DNA of 64,000 bases from Comamonadaceae bacterium (lineage in GTDB: Bacteria > Pseudomonadota > Gammaproteobacteria > Burkholderiales > Burkholderiaceae_C), in assembly GCA_003599455.1 (NCBI GenBank), contig QZKF01000012.1, positions 1 to 64,000 on the forward strand. Direction: 5' to 3'. The notes under the pieces are model-generated. The model made no database searches. It was not told the origin of the DNA and saw only the letters and a program-made list of their open reading frames with translations. This document shows, piece after piece, positions 1-7,488 of the stretch; the first letter of the stretch is position 1; every line of letters starts with the position of its first letter. A program made the translations under genes and the position numbers.

Positions 1-10
1 GATCTCGCGT

Positions 11-20
11 CTCCTCCTTT
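11..20 (-). promoter_or_regulatory. Ribosome binding site of a gene lying left of the window
   Basis: Read on the minus strand, this purine run (AAAGGAGGAG) is a near-perfect Shine-Dalgarno sequence. Ten bases remain between it and the window edge, so a minus-strand gene probably starts just outside. The bases up to about 94 would be its leader; no other gene is seen there. Confidence 0.5.
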
Positions 21-94
21 ACCCCGCTGCGCAGAGCGCCATGCGTCCGCGAGCCGAAGAAGCGGTTGCGCACCCACTGTGCGAGTGCCAATGA

Positions 95-131
95 GGTCAT
101 CGGCGACCGGGCACCCCGGTCGCCGATGACC
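95..131. terminator. 17-bp perfect hairpin, possible terminator
   Basis: GGTCATCGGCGACCGGG is followed by a three-base loop (CAC) and its exact reverse complement. The hairpin lies about 30 bases past the stop of the minus-strand EamA gene, where a terminator would be expected, but there is no T tract on either side. It could be a factor-dependent terminator, an mRNA-stabilising 3' hairpin or a protein-binding palindrome. Confidence 0.4.
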
Positions 132-159
132 GCCCCAGCCGGAGAAGCCCCCCAGAGAG

Positions 160-1029
160 TCAGCGCCCAGGCCGCCAGCGAGGCCACAGAACGATCACCG
201 CCAGACCGAGAAGCACCAGCGCAGCCGCGCCCAGCTTCCACCCCGGCAAGGTCTCGCCCAGCGACACCGCCGACGCGCCCATGCCGAAGACCGGGATCAG
301 CAACGCCAGCGGCGTCACCGTGGCGGCGGGGTGCCGCGCCAGCAGCCAGTTCCACACACCGTAGCCGAACAGGGTGTTGCCCACGGCCTGCCACAGCACG
401 CTGGCCCACACCAACGCGCCGGCCTGGTCGACCGCGCTGCGCATGAGCGCCGGTCCTTCGATCAGCCACGACAGCGCGAACAGCGGCGGCACCGCGAACA
501 GGCTGCTCCAGACCATGAAGTGCAGCATGTTGACCGGACCGAGCGACTTGACCACCAGGTTGGCGAGCGACCAGAAGAAGGCGGCGCTCAGCACCAGGCC
601 CATGCCCAGCAGCGTGACCGAGGCGTCGAGATTCGCCCCGATCACCCCCAGCCCGGCCAGCGCGAGCAGCAGGCCGGCGATCTGGAAACCGCGCACGCGC
701 TCGCCCATCAGCCACAGCGACAGGCCGATGGTGAAGAACACCTGCAACTGCACCACCAGCGAGGCCAGGCCGGGCGAGATGCTGCTGCGCATCGCCAGGA
801 ACAGCAGGCCGAACTGGCCCACGCCCAGCAGCACACCGAAGGCCGCGATCTTGTGCCAGGGCGCGGTCGGGCGCGGGATGAACAGCAGCCAGGGCAGGGC
901 CGAGAACGCGAAACGCAGCGTCGCGAACAGAAAGGGCGGCAGCCCGTCCAGCCCCCAGCGGATGACCACGAAGTTGGTGCCCCAGACGAAGACCACCGCG
1001 AGGGCGAGCAGGAGATGGGTGATGGGCAA
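160..1029 (-). CDS. EamA/DMT-family transporter
   Basis: This is a membrane transporter of the drug/metabolite superfamily with two EamA repeats and about ten hydrophobic segments; it opens with the typical stretch ALAVVFVWGTNFVVIRWG. Such proteins usually export amino acids or small metabolites, and the substrate cannot be read from sequence. The reading frame is open back to 1158, but that would overlap the divergent regulator. A TTG at 1029, six bases after a GGAG, gives a normal 289-residue protein starting just before the first membrane helix, so I use it. The gene is divergent from the Fur-family regulator and shares its control region, so it may belong to the same metal regulon. Confidence 0.8.
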   Translation of the reverse strand: MPITHLLLALAVVFVWGTNFVVIRWGLDGLPPFLFATLRFAFSALPWLLFIPRPTAPWHKIAAFGVLLGVGQFGLLFLAMRSSISPGLASLVVQLQVFFTIGLSLWLMGERVRGFQIAGLLLALAGLGVIGANLDASVTLLGMGLVLSAAFFWSLANLVVKSLGPVNMLHFMVWSSLFAVPPLFALSWLIEGPALMRSAVDQAGALVWASVLWQAVGNTLFGYGVWNWLLARHPAATVTPLALLIPVFGMGASAVSLGETLPGWKLGAAALVLLGLAVIVLWPRWRPGR

Positions 1030-1087
1030 GGCGGGCTCCGGGGGGCGGATGGGGGGCGGCCGGCCAGTGTAGCCAAGGCCTTCATAG

Positions 1088-1131
1088 CGCAACTGAATTG
1101 CGTTAATATCGCGCAAAAGCAACTCGGTTGC
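1088..1131. promoter_or_regulatory. Clustered dyads, candidate Zur/Fur-family operator
   Basis: An AT-richer patch between the divergent EamA and Fur-family genes holds three inverted repeats built from the half-site CGCAA/TTGCG. These are 1088-1102 (5-bp arms, 5-bp centre), 1098-1116 (TTGCG to CGCAA, 9-bp AT-rich centre) and 1119-1131 (GCAAC-TCG-GTTGC). The first two share a half-site. Placement just upstream of a metalloregulator suggests autoregulation. Which dyad is bound is unknown. Confidence 0.5.
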
Positions 1132-1151
1132 AGTAACCAGGAGCGCCCCGC

Positions 1152-1652
1152 ATGCCACCCCGTTCCACCGCCGCGCTGGCCGGCGTGCCGCCCGCCATCC
1201 AGTCCCGCCTGGAATCCGCGGGTCTGCGCCGCACCCTGGCCACGCGCGCGGTGCTCGGTCTGTTCCTCGCGCTGCCGCCCGGTGGCCTGACCCATGCGCA
1301 GGCGCTGGGCGCGCTCACCGCGCGCGGGCTGGACATCAACCGCGTCACGCTCTACCGCCTGCTCGAGCGCCTGGCCGCCTGCGGCGTGCTGCAGCGCCAC
1401 ACCGACGACCAGGCGCGCACCTGGCGCTTCAGCCTGGCGCCCGTCGAGGTGGACGGCGATGGGCCGGGGGCGTTGCCGCGCTTCGAATGCGACGCCTGCC
1501 ACCGGCAGTTCCCGTTGGCGCAGGCGGGCGAGCCCGTGCGCGCAGCGACCCGTGACCTGCTGCGCACGGCGGCGCGGCTCGGCCATCAGGGGCAGCGCGT
1601 GGAGGTGTCGGTCCATGGCACCTGCGCCAGCTGTGTGGAGGCGGCCGCGTGA
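1152..1652 (+). CDS. Fur-family transcriptional regulator, probably Zur-like
   Basis: This 166-residue protein has the Fur-family layout: an N-terminal winged helix with the recognition-helix signature NRVTLYRLLERL near residues 57-68, then a dimerisation domain with two Cys pairs (CDACH near 114-118 and CASC near 157-160) that would hold structural zinc. AGGAG lies nine bases before the ATG. The gene heads an operon with an ABC exporter-like pair and two secreted proteins, an arrangement I associate with zinc (Zur) regulons of Burkholderiales. It would repress its own operon, and perhaps the divergent EamA gene, when metal is plentiful. Zinc specificity is inferred from context; Fur or another metal is possible. 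Confidence 0.75.
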   Translation: MPPRSTAALAGVPPAIQSRLESAGLRRTLATRAVLGLFLALPPGGLTHAQALGALTARGLDINRVTLYRLLERLAACGVLQRHTDDQARTWRFSLAPVEVDGDGPGALPRFECDACHRQFPLAQAGEPVRAATRDLLRTAARLGHQGQRVEVSVHGTCASCVEAAA

Positions 1653-2308
1653 TCGAGTGCCGTGGCCTGCACTACGCCTACCCGCGCAGCGAGCCGCTGC
1701 GGCTGGGCGATGTGTCGGTGGCGCAGGGCGGCACGCTGCTGCTGCGCGGGCCCTCGGGCAGCGGCAAGTCGACCTGGCTCGCATTGGCCGCGGGCCTGCT
1801 CACGCCGGCGGCGGGTGAAGTCGTGGTGGCTGGCCAGTCGGTCGGCGCGCTGGCCGCCGCCGCGCGCGACGCCTGGCGCGCGCGCCACATCGGCTTCCTG
1901 CCGCAGAAGCTGCACCTGAGCGAGGCGCTCAGCGTGGCCGACAACCTGGCGCTGGCGCACTTCGCGGCCGGCCTGCCGGTGGACCGGCCCGCCATCGCGG
2001 CGGCGCTCGGTGCGCTGGGCCTGGGTGAGCTCGCGGCGCGGCGGCCTTCGCAGCTCTCGGGCGGGCAGGCGCAGCGCGTGGCGCTGGCGCGTGCCGTGCT
2101 GCTGCGGCCCCGCGTGATCCTGGCCGATGAGCCCACGGCGAGCCTGGACGACGATGCCTGTGCGGCGGCCCTGGCGCTGCTGCGGCGCAGTGCCGGCGAG
2201 CTGGACGCCACGCTGGTGATCGCCACGCACGACGCCCGCGTGTGGCAGGCACTGCCGCACGCGCAGACGCTGGCCTTCGTGGTGGCGCAGCCGGAGCCCG
2301 CCGCATGA
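1649..2308 (+). CDS. ABC transporter ATP-binding protein, LolD/MacB-like
   Basis: This 219-residue ATPase subunit has a Walker A motif (GPSGSGKSTW, near 32-41), the signature LSGGQAQRVALARAV and Walker B VILADEPTASLDD. The size and sequence type match the LolD/MacB group, which partners FtsX-type permeases rather than classical importers. The GTG start overlaps the regulator's stop by four bases, so the genes are translationally coupled, and the permease start overlaps this gene's stop in the same way. The pair probably moves or extracts something at the inner membrane or periplasm under metal control; the substrate is unknown. Confidence 0.85.
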   Translation: MIECRGLHYAYPRSEPLRLGDVSVAQGGTLLLRGPSGSGKSTWLALAAGLLTPAAGEVVVAGQSVGALAAAARDAWRARHIGFLPQKLHLSEALSVADNLALAHFAAGLPVDRPAIAAALGALGLGELAARRPSQLSGGQAQRVALARAVLLRPRVILADEPTASLDDDACAAALALLRRSAGELDATLVIATHDARVWQALPHAQTLAFVVAQPEPAA

Positions 2309-3528
2309 ACGTGTTGACCCTGTCCTGGCGCTACCTCTGGTCGCGCCCGCTGGCCACCGCGCTCAACCTGCTGCTGCTGGCCCTCGGGCTCGCGTCCATG
2401 GCCTTCGTGCTGGTCGCGCGCGACCAGGTCGACCGCGCCTTCGAGCGCGACCTGGCCGGCATCGATGCGGTGGTGGGCGCCAAGGGCAGCCCGATGCAGC
2501 TCATCCTGGCCGGCGTGTTCCACCTCGACGTGCCGCCGGGCAACATCCCGCTGGCCGAGGCCATGAAGCTCGCACAGCACCCGCAGGTGGCGCAGCTGAT
2601 TCCGCTCAGCCTGGGCGACAACCTGGGCGGCTTCCGCATCGTCGGCACCACACACGACTACCCGGCGCACTACGGCGCGTCGCTGGCGCAGGGCGCGCTC
2701 TGGCAGGCGCCAATGCAGGCCGTGCTCGGCGCGCAGGTCGCCGAGCGCACCGGCCTGCAGCTGGGCCAGGCCTTCGAGGGCGCACACGGCCTGGGCGCGG
2801 GTGGCAGCGCGCACGGCGAGACGCCCTACACCGTGACCGGCGTGCTCGCGCCTTGTGGCTGCGTGCTCGACCGGCTGGTGCTCACCGCCACCGAGTCGGT
2901 CTGGCGCGTGCACGACGACATGCACGCGGGCGAGGGCATGAACGAAGCCGAGCGCGCCGAGCTGGCCGAGGCGCTCGCGGCCGAGCGCGAGATCACGCTG
3001 GCCCTGATCCGCTACCGCACGCCGCTGGCGGCGGTGAGCTTCCCGCGCTTCATCAACCAGACGACCTCATTGCAGGCGGCCGCGCCGGCGGTGGAGATCA
3101 CGCGCCTGCTGAACATGGTCGGCGTGGGCACGCAGGTGTTGCGCGCGCTGGCAGGCGTGTTGCTGGTGGTGGCCGGGCTGTCGGTGTTCATCGCGCTGTG
3201 GAGCGCGGTGCGCGAGCGCCGCGCCGACCTGGCCATGCTGCGCATGCTGGGCGCGCCACCCGCGCGCGTGGCCGCGCTGCTGCTGTGCGAGGCGCTCTGG
3301 CTGGCTGCGCTGGCCTGTGCCCTGGGCCTGCTGGCCGCGCACGCGCTCACGGCCGGTATGGGCGAGATGTTGATGGCCCGGCATTCGCTGGCCATCACCG
3401 GTTGGCAATGGGTGCCCGGGGAAGCCTGGGTGCCCGTGCTGGCCTTTGGGGTGGCGGTGGTGGCGGCGCTATTGCCCGCGATCAGCGCCTACCGTGTCGA
3501 TGTCACCCAACTGTTGAACCCAAGGTAA
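2305..3528 (+). CDS. FtsX-family ABC permease
   Basis: This 407-residue membrane protein has one N-terminal transmembrane helix (about 17-37), a long periplasmic domain, and three C-terminal helices forming the FtsX domain; the segment VRERRADLAMLRMLGA before the later helices is typical. It is the permease partner of the preceding ATPase (ATGA overlap). FtsX/MacB systems act as mechanotransmitters or extract lipids and lipoproteins instead of importing solutes. The periplasmic part contains CGCV near residues 194-197, a possible metal or disulfide site. Role in metal stress is inferred from the operon. Confidence 0.85.
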   Translation: MNVLTLSWRYLWSRPLATALNLLLLALGLASMAFVLVARDQVDRAFERDLAGIDAVVGAKGSPMQLILAGVFHLDVPPGNIPLAEAMKLAQHPQVAQLIPLSLGDNLGGFRIVGTTHDYPAHYGASLAQGALWQAPMQAVLGAQVAERTGLQLGQAFEGAHGLGAGGSAHGETPYTVTGVLAPCGCVLDRLVLTATESVWRVHDDMHAGEGMNEAERAELAEALAAEREITLALIRYRTPLAAVSFPRFINQTTSLQAAAPAVEITRLLNMVGVGTQVLRALAGVLLVVAGLSVFIALWSAVRERRADLAMLRMLGAPPARVAALLLCEALWLAALACALGLLAAHALTAGMGEMLMARHSLAITGWQWVPGEAWVPVLAFGVAVVAALLPAISAYRVDVTQLLNPR

Positions 3529-3533
3529 TTCCG

Positions 3534-3776
3534 ATGAAAAAACCGATGCTCTTCCTGTTCGTTGCCGCCCTGTTGTCCACCGCCGCGCTGGCGCAGCACT
3601 CCGCCCAGGAGACCCAGGAAGACGTCAAGCGCCACCGCGCCATGGCCGTTGCGCACGAAGGTGCGGCGAAGTGCCTGGAAGCCGGCAAGGGAGAGAAAGT
3701 CTGCATGCAGGAACTTGCGGTGGCCTGCAAGGGTCTGGCGCTGGGAAAATACTGTGGCATGCGCCACGCGCACTGA
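3534..3776 (+). CDS. Small secreted Cys-containing protein of unknown function
   Basis: This 80-residue protein has a clear signal peptide (MKKPMLFLFVAALLSTAALA, cleavage near 21). The mature part is about 60 residues with four cysteines, plus several histidines including a C-terminal MRHAH. It starts five bases after the permease stop, so it is cotranscribed with the ABC genes. I do not recognise the family. Cys/His content and the regulator upstream make a periplasmic metal-binding or metal-sensing role plausible, but this is inference. Confidence 0.7.
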   Translation: MKKPMLFLFVAALLSTAALAQHSAQETQEDVKRHRAMAVAHEGAAKCLEAGKGEKVCMQELAVACKGLALGKYCGMRHAH

Positions 3777-3799
3777 CTGAAACGAACCCCGGAAACGCC

Positions 3800-4363
3800 A
3801 TGCCCTTCAAGTCCCGCAGCTCGCTCATCGCCGCACTCGTCATGGGTGCGGTCGGGACTGGAAGCGTCGCCGCCCAGACGCTGGGCTCGCCGCTGCCGCC
3901 GGGCGCCAAGCCACCCGCCACCGCGGCGCAGCCCCCGGGCCTGCCGCACGGGCAGGGCGCGGGCGTGCACAGCCCGCTCAGCCCGTTCGCGCCACTGCCC
4001 AAGAGGGATGACGTGGTGGCCTGGTCCACGCTGACCGACATCACGACCGCCGTCGAGAAAAAGCGCATCGTGCCGGTGTACCCCGCGACCGTGTCCGCGC
4101 TGAACCAGAAGACGCTGCGCCTGCAGGGCTACATGATGCCGCTGGAGCCGGGCGAGAACCAGCGCCACTTCCTGCTCGCTTCGGTGCCACTGACCTGCGG
4201 CTTCTGCACACCCGGCGGGCCGGAAAGCATGGTGGAGGTGCGCGCCAGCAAGCCGGTGAAATACAAGCTGGAGGCGGTGGTGGTCGAGGGCACCTTCCAC
4301 GTGCTGCGCAACGATCCTTACGGCCTCTACTACCGCATCACCGGCGCCGTCGGCGTGGAGTGA
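3800..4363 (+). CDS. DUF3299-type secreted protein
   Basis: This 187-residue exported protein has a signal peptide (residues 1 to about 26, ending SVAAQ) and a Pro/Gly-rich linker. The C-terminal domain contains LQGYMMPLEPGENQRHFLL and a Cys pair in LTCGFCTPGGP, features I associate with DUF3299. Members often sit in metal-responsive operons next to FtsX-type ABC genes, as here, but have no established activity. The ATG at 3800 was chosen because the signal peptide starts there; the frame is open further upstream. It is the last gene of the regulator-ABC operon. Confidence 0.7.
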   Translation: MPFKSRSSLIAALVMGAVGTGSVAAQTLGSPLPPGAKPPATAAQPPGLPHGQGAGVHSPLSPFAPLPKRDDVVAWSTLTDITTAVEKKRIVPVYPATVSALNQKTLRLQGYMMPLEPGENQRHFLLASVPLTCGFCTPGGPESMVEVRASKPVKYKLEAVVVEGTFHVLRNDPYGLYYRITGAVGVE

Positions 4364-4391
4364 GTCCGCACGCAGGCGATACCATCGCCGG

Positions 4392-5348
4392 GTGAACATC
4401 GCCACCCACCCCGTCGTCGCCTCCCTCACCCCGGTCTTCATCCTCATCGCGCTGGGCTACCTCGCCGGGCGGCTGCAGTGGATCCGCGATGCCGCGGTCA
4501 AGGACCTGTCCAACCTGGTGTTCCTGCTGCTGATCCCGGCGCTGCTGTTCCGCACCATGAGCGCGGTGCGCTTCGAGCAGCTCGACCTGCGGCCGGTGGT
4601 GGCCTACTTCATTGCGGCACTGACGCTGCTGGCCGTGTCCATCGTCTGGCGCGGCTTCAACCGCGGCAGCGTGGTGATGGCGCTGGCCGGCACCTTCTCC
4701 AACATGGTGATGATTGGCATCACGCTGGTCGAGCTGGCCTATGGCAAGGCCGGGCAGGTCACCTTGCTCACGCTGGTCTCGGTGCACGCCTTGATCCTGC
4801 TCACCGTGGGCTCCATCGTGCTCGAGCTGGCGGTGGCGCGCGAGGCCCGCGCCGGCGGCCAGCGCGCGCCGCACGTGCTGGAGACGGCCTGGTCGGCGTT
4901 CAAGGGCGCGCTGATCCACCCGATTCCCCTGCCCATCCTGAGCGGCTTGCTGTTCGCGCAGACCGGCCTGACCCTGCCCACGGTGATCGACAGGCCGCTG
5001 CAGCTGCTGGGCAGCGCCTTCGGTCCGATCGCACTGGTGCTGGTGGGCGTCACGCTGGCGCGCACGCCCATGGCGGGCCACCTGCGGCAGGCGCTGTGGA
5101 TCAGCGCCTCCAAGAACCTCGCGCTGCCGCTGCTGGTGGGACTGTGTGCCTGGGCCATGGGCATCACCGGCCTGCCGTTGACGGTGATGGTGGTGGCCGC
5201 GGCGCTGCCGGTCGGCGCCAACGTGTTTCTGTTCGCCCAGCGCTACGAGGTCGCGCAGGAGGTCACCACGGCCAGCATGGGCCTGTCCACGGTGCTGGCG
5301 CTGTTCACGCTCAGTCTGGCGATGACGGTCATGGCCGTCCTCAACTGA
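4392..5348 (+). CDS. AEC (auxin efflux carrier) family transporter
   Basis: This 318-residue membrane protein has about ten transmembrane helices in two five-helix halves, typical of bacterial AEC carriers that move malate, malonate or other carboxylates. The first helix begins near residue 14 (FILIALGYLAGRLQW) and the second half near residue 180. The start is a GTG 28 bases after the preceding operon, without a strong Shine-Dalgarno. It could be read through from that operon, though function gives no obvious link. Substrate unknown. Confidence 0.8.
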   Translation: MNIATHPVVASLTPVFILIALGYLAGRLQWIRDAAVKDLSNLVFLLLIPALLFRTMSAVRFEQLDLRPVVAYFIAALTLLAVSIVWRGFNRGSVVMALAGTFSNMVMIGITLVELAYGKAGQVTLLTLVSVHALILLTVGSIVLELAVAREARAGGQRAPHVLETAWSAFKGALIHPIPLPILSGLLFAQTGLTLPTVIDRPLQLLGSAFGPIALVLVGVTLARTPMAGHLRQALWISASKNLALPLLVGLCAWAMGITGLPLTVMVVAAALPVGANVFLFAQRYEVAQEVTTASMGLSTVLALFTLSLAMTVMAVLN

Positions 5349-5358
5349 GCGGCCCGCC

Positions 5359-5817
5359 TCACTGGCTGATCTTGCGCGCCTCTTCTACCTGGTACTCGAA
5401 GTAGCGCTGGAAGCCGAACGCCAGGCTGCCCATGAAGGCGACGGTGCCCAGCAGCAGGGCGAACACCAGCGCGCCAATGGTCAACCAGTTGGTGCCGCCC
5501 GAAACCGCGTCGGCCGGCAGGCCCGGGTTGAACCAGCGGTTCCACTTCTCGCGGTCGCTCAGCGCGTAGACGATGGCGGTGAGGCAGCTTACGGCAATGG
5601 TCATGCCCAGCAGCGGGATCAGCAGCCACGAGAGCTTGTCGTCCTGCCCGTAGGTGAGTACGCGCTGCACACCCCACCAGCCCAGCGCGGCCGGGATCGG
5701 GTGCAGCCAGCCGATCCAGTCACCCGGGCCGCGCAGGTAGAAGCGGTGCAGGCCGAGCACGCCACCGAGCAGCGCCAGCCAGACGGCGAGCGTCTTGTTC
5801 TTCGGGTGTGAACTCAT
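5359..5817 (-). CDS. TM2-domain membrane protein
   Basis: This 152-residue inner-membrane protein has four or five hydrophobic segments. Residues 8-30 contain the TM2 signature (LLGGVLGLHRFYLRG), and another helix near 120-140 precedes a short charged tail. TM2 proteins are widespread and have no agreed function. Its start overlaps the stop of the upstream GNAT gene by four bases, so the two form a small minus-strand operon. Confidence 0.75.
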   Translation of the reverse strand: MSSHPKNKTLAVWLALLGGVLGLHRFYLRGPGDWIGWLHPIPAALGWWGVQRVLTYGQDDKLSWLLIPLLGMTIAVSCLTAIVYALSDREKWNRWFNPGLPADAVSGGTNWLTIGALVFALLLGTVAFMGSLAFGFQRYFEYQVEEARKISQ

Positions 5818-6344
5818 GCCGGGCCGTCCGGCGGCGTGCTGTCGCCAGCGCCCAGGGTTTTCTGCATCAGCACGATGTCGAGCCAGCGGTCGAACTTCCA
5901 GCCACAGGACTGCACCACGCCCACCGGCTCGAAGCCCAGCGCCTTGTGCACGCCGATCGAACCGGCGTTGGCCGAATCGCCGATCACCGCCATCACCTTG
6001 CGCGTGCCGGTGCGCTCGAGCACCGCCAGCAGCTCGGCGAGCAGGGCGCGGCCCAGGCCCTTGCGGTGGGCGGCCGGGTCCATGTAGATCGAGTCTTCCA
6101 CCGAGAAGCGGTAGGCCGGGCGCGGCTTGAACCAGTTGCCGTAGGCGAAACCCAGCACCTGGCCGCCTTCTTCGGCCACCAGCCAGGGCAGTCCCTTGGC
6201 CAGCACGTCGGCGCGCCGGGCGGTCATGTCGGCCAGGCTGGGCGGGGTGGTTTCGAAGGTGCCGGTGCCGTGCAGCACGTGGTGGCCGTAGATTCGGGTG
6301 ATGGCGTCGAGGTCGTCGTCGCGGCTGGGGCGGATCAGTGGCAT
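5814..6344 (-). CDS. GNAT N-acetyltransferase, phosphinothricin-acetyltransferase-like
   Basis: This 176-residue cytosolic acetyltransferase of the GNAT fold resembles the Pat/Bar/YncA (MnaT) group. It shows IRPSRDDDLDAITRIYGHHVLHGTGTFE at the N terminus, the substrate-site stretch FKPRPAYRFSVEDSIYM, and an acetyl-CoA loop HRKGLGRALLAELL near residues 93-106. Family members acetylate methionine sulfoximine, phosphinothricin or L-methionine derivatives. It is coupled to the downstream TM2 gene by a four-base overlap. Confidence 0.8.
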   Translation of the reverse strand: MPLIRPSRDDDLDAITRIYGHHVLHGTGTFETTPPSLADMTARRADVLAKGLPWLVAEEGGQVLGFAYGNWFKPRPAYRFSVEDSIYMDPAAHRKGLGRALLAELLAVLERTGTRKVMAVIGDSANAGSIGVHKALGFEPVGVVQSCGWKFDRWLDIVLMQKTLGAGDSTPPDGPA

Positions 6345-6367
6345 GGGCGCGGGGTGTCGAGGTGGGG

Positions 6368-6396
6368 GATGGCAAAACCCGCGGACGGGCTATAAT
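6368..6396 (+). promoter_or_regulatory. Probable promoter of rpsP-rimM-trmD
   Basis: A perfect -10 hexamer TATAAT lies at 6391-6396 in the space between the minus-strand GNAT gene and rpsP. The -35 position 17 bases upstream is poor (GATGGC), so the call rests on the -10 box and on the need for a promoter here. Transcription would leave a leader of roughly 115 bases before the rpsP ATG. Confidence 0.5.
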
Positions 6397-6519
6397 CGCG
6401 GGTTTCGTGGCGTTTCGCTGGCCGGGTGGTCAGTCGTGTGTCTCAAGCGCTGCAGATAAGCGGATCGCAAGATCCAGTGATGTACCGATGTTGGTACCTC
6501 TCCACCCGAAGGATAAATC

Positions 6520-6774
6520 ATGGTCGTCATCCGACTCTCCCGCGGCGGCGCAAAAGCCCGTCCTTTTTACAACATCGTGGTTGCCGACAAGCGCAACCGC
6601 CGCGATGGCCGTTTCATCGAGCGCATCGGCTTCTACAACCCGCTGGCCCGCGGTGGCGAAGAGCCCCTGCGCATCGCCATGGACCGCCTGACCTACTGGA
6701 CCAGCGTGGGTGCCACCCCGTCCGACACGGTCGAGCGCCTGGTCAAGCAAAACGCCGCCAAGGTCGCGGCCTGA
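6520..6774 (+). CDS. rpsP: 30S ribosomal protein S16
   Basis: This 84-residue basic protein starts [23 protein letters not shown], the unmistakable S16 N terminus. S16 binds 16S rRNA early in small-subunit assembly. AAGGA sits seven bases before the ATG. It is the first gene of the conserved rpsP-rimM-trmD-rplS cluster. Confidence 0.97.
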   Translation: MVVIRLSRGGAKARPFYNIVVADKRNRRDGRFIERIGFYNPLARGGEEPLRIAMDRLTYWTSVGATPSDTVERLVKQNAAKVAA

Positions 6775-6790
6775 TCTCATCCCTTCACAG

Positions 6791-7390
6791 GTGAGCAGCC
6801 CCGCGTCCGGCGCCTTCACGGCGTCACCCCTGCCCGACGACGCCGTCGAGCTGGGGCGCATACAGGACGCGTGGGGCATCAAGGGCTGGGTCCGCATCCT
6901 GCCCCACAGCGCCGACACCTCGGCGCTGATCGCTTCCTCCCCCTGGTTCCTGCAGCCTCCCGAAGCCCGCTTCGCGCGCGGCTTTTCGGCGTTCACGGGC
7001 TGCGTGGGCGTGGGCGTGACCGAGGTCAAGCCCCATACCGACGGCCTGGTGGCCCAACTGGAGGGCGTGGACGACCGCAACGCGGCCGAAGCGCTCAAGG
7101 GCGTGCGCATCTACCTGCCGCGCAGCGCCTTCCCGGCCACGCCCGAAGGCGAGTACTACTGGGTCGACCTGATCGGACTCGATGTGGTGAACCGCGAAGG
7201 CGTGCACCTGGGCGTGGTGACCGATCTCGTCGCCACCGGGCCGAACTCGGTGCTGGTGCTGGAGTACACCGAGACGGTAGATGGCGTTGAGAAGACCGCC
7301 GAACGCATGATTCCGTTTGTCGCCGCCTACATCGACGGCGTGGACAAAGCCGCGCGCCGCATCACGGCCGACTGGCAACCCGATTACTAA
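6791..7390 (+). CDS. rimM: Ribosome maturation factor RimM
   Basis: This 199-residue assembly factor binds S19 and helps mature the 30S head. The RimM N-terminal domain is evident (ELGRIQDAWGIKGWVRI near 18-34), and the C-terminal PRC-barrel domain contains EGEYYWVDLIGLDVVN and ends ERMIPFVAAYIDGVD. A GTG 16 bases after the rpsP stop gives a start close to the usual length, with a short Ser/Pro extension. The frame is open further upstream into rpsP, but that would add an atypical N terminus. Confidence 0.93.
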   Translation: MSSPASGAFTASPLPDDAVELGRIQDAWGIKGWVRILPHSADTSALIASSPWFLQPPEARFARGFSAFTGCVGVGVTEVKPHTDGLVAQLEGVDDRNAAEALKGVRIYLPRSAFPATPEGEYYWVDLIGLDVVNREGVHLGVVTDLVATGPNSVLVLEYTETVDGVEKTAERMIPFVAAYIDGVDKAARRITADWQPDY

Positions 7391-7460
7391 GCCCCCGCGC
7401 TCCGCCGCTGCGCGGGTCGCTGCCCCCCGAGGGGGTGATCCGGCTTGGGGCGGCCCGGCG
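7391..7460. repeat. GC-rich palindromic intergenic element (REP-like)
   Basis: Between rimM and trmD lie two small hairpins in a row: CCCGCGC (7394-7400) with GCGCGGG (7410-7416), and a C run with a G run at 7423-7435. They are followed by CTTGGGGCGGCCCGGCG. I recall very similar sequences as dispersed elements after genes in Comamonadaceae genomes. No second copy was recognised in this window. Confidence 0.45.
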
Positions 7461-7488
7461 CCGGATCGTTGACGCTCACAATACCGCC

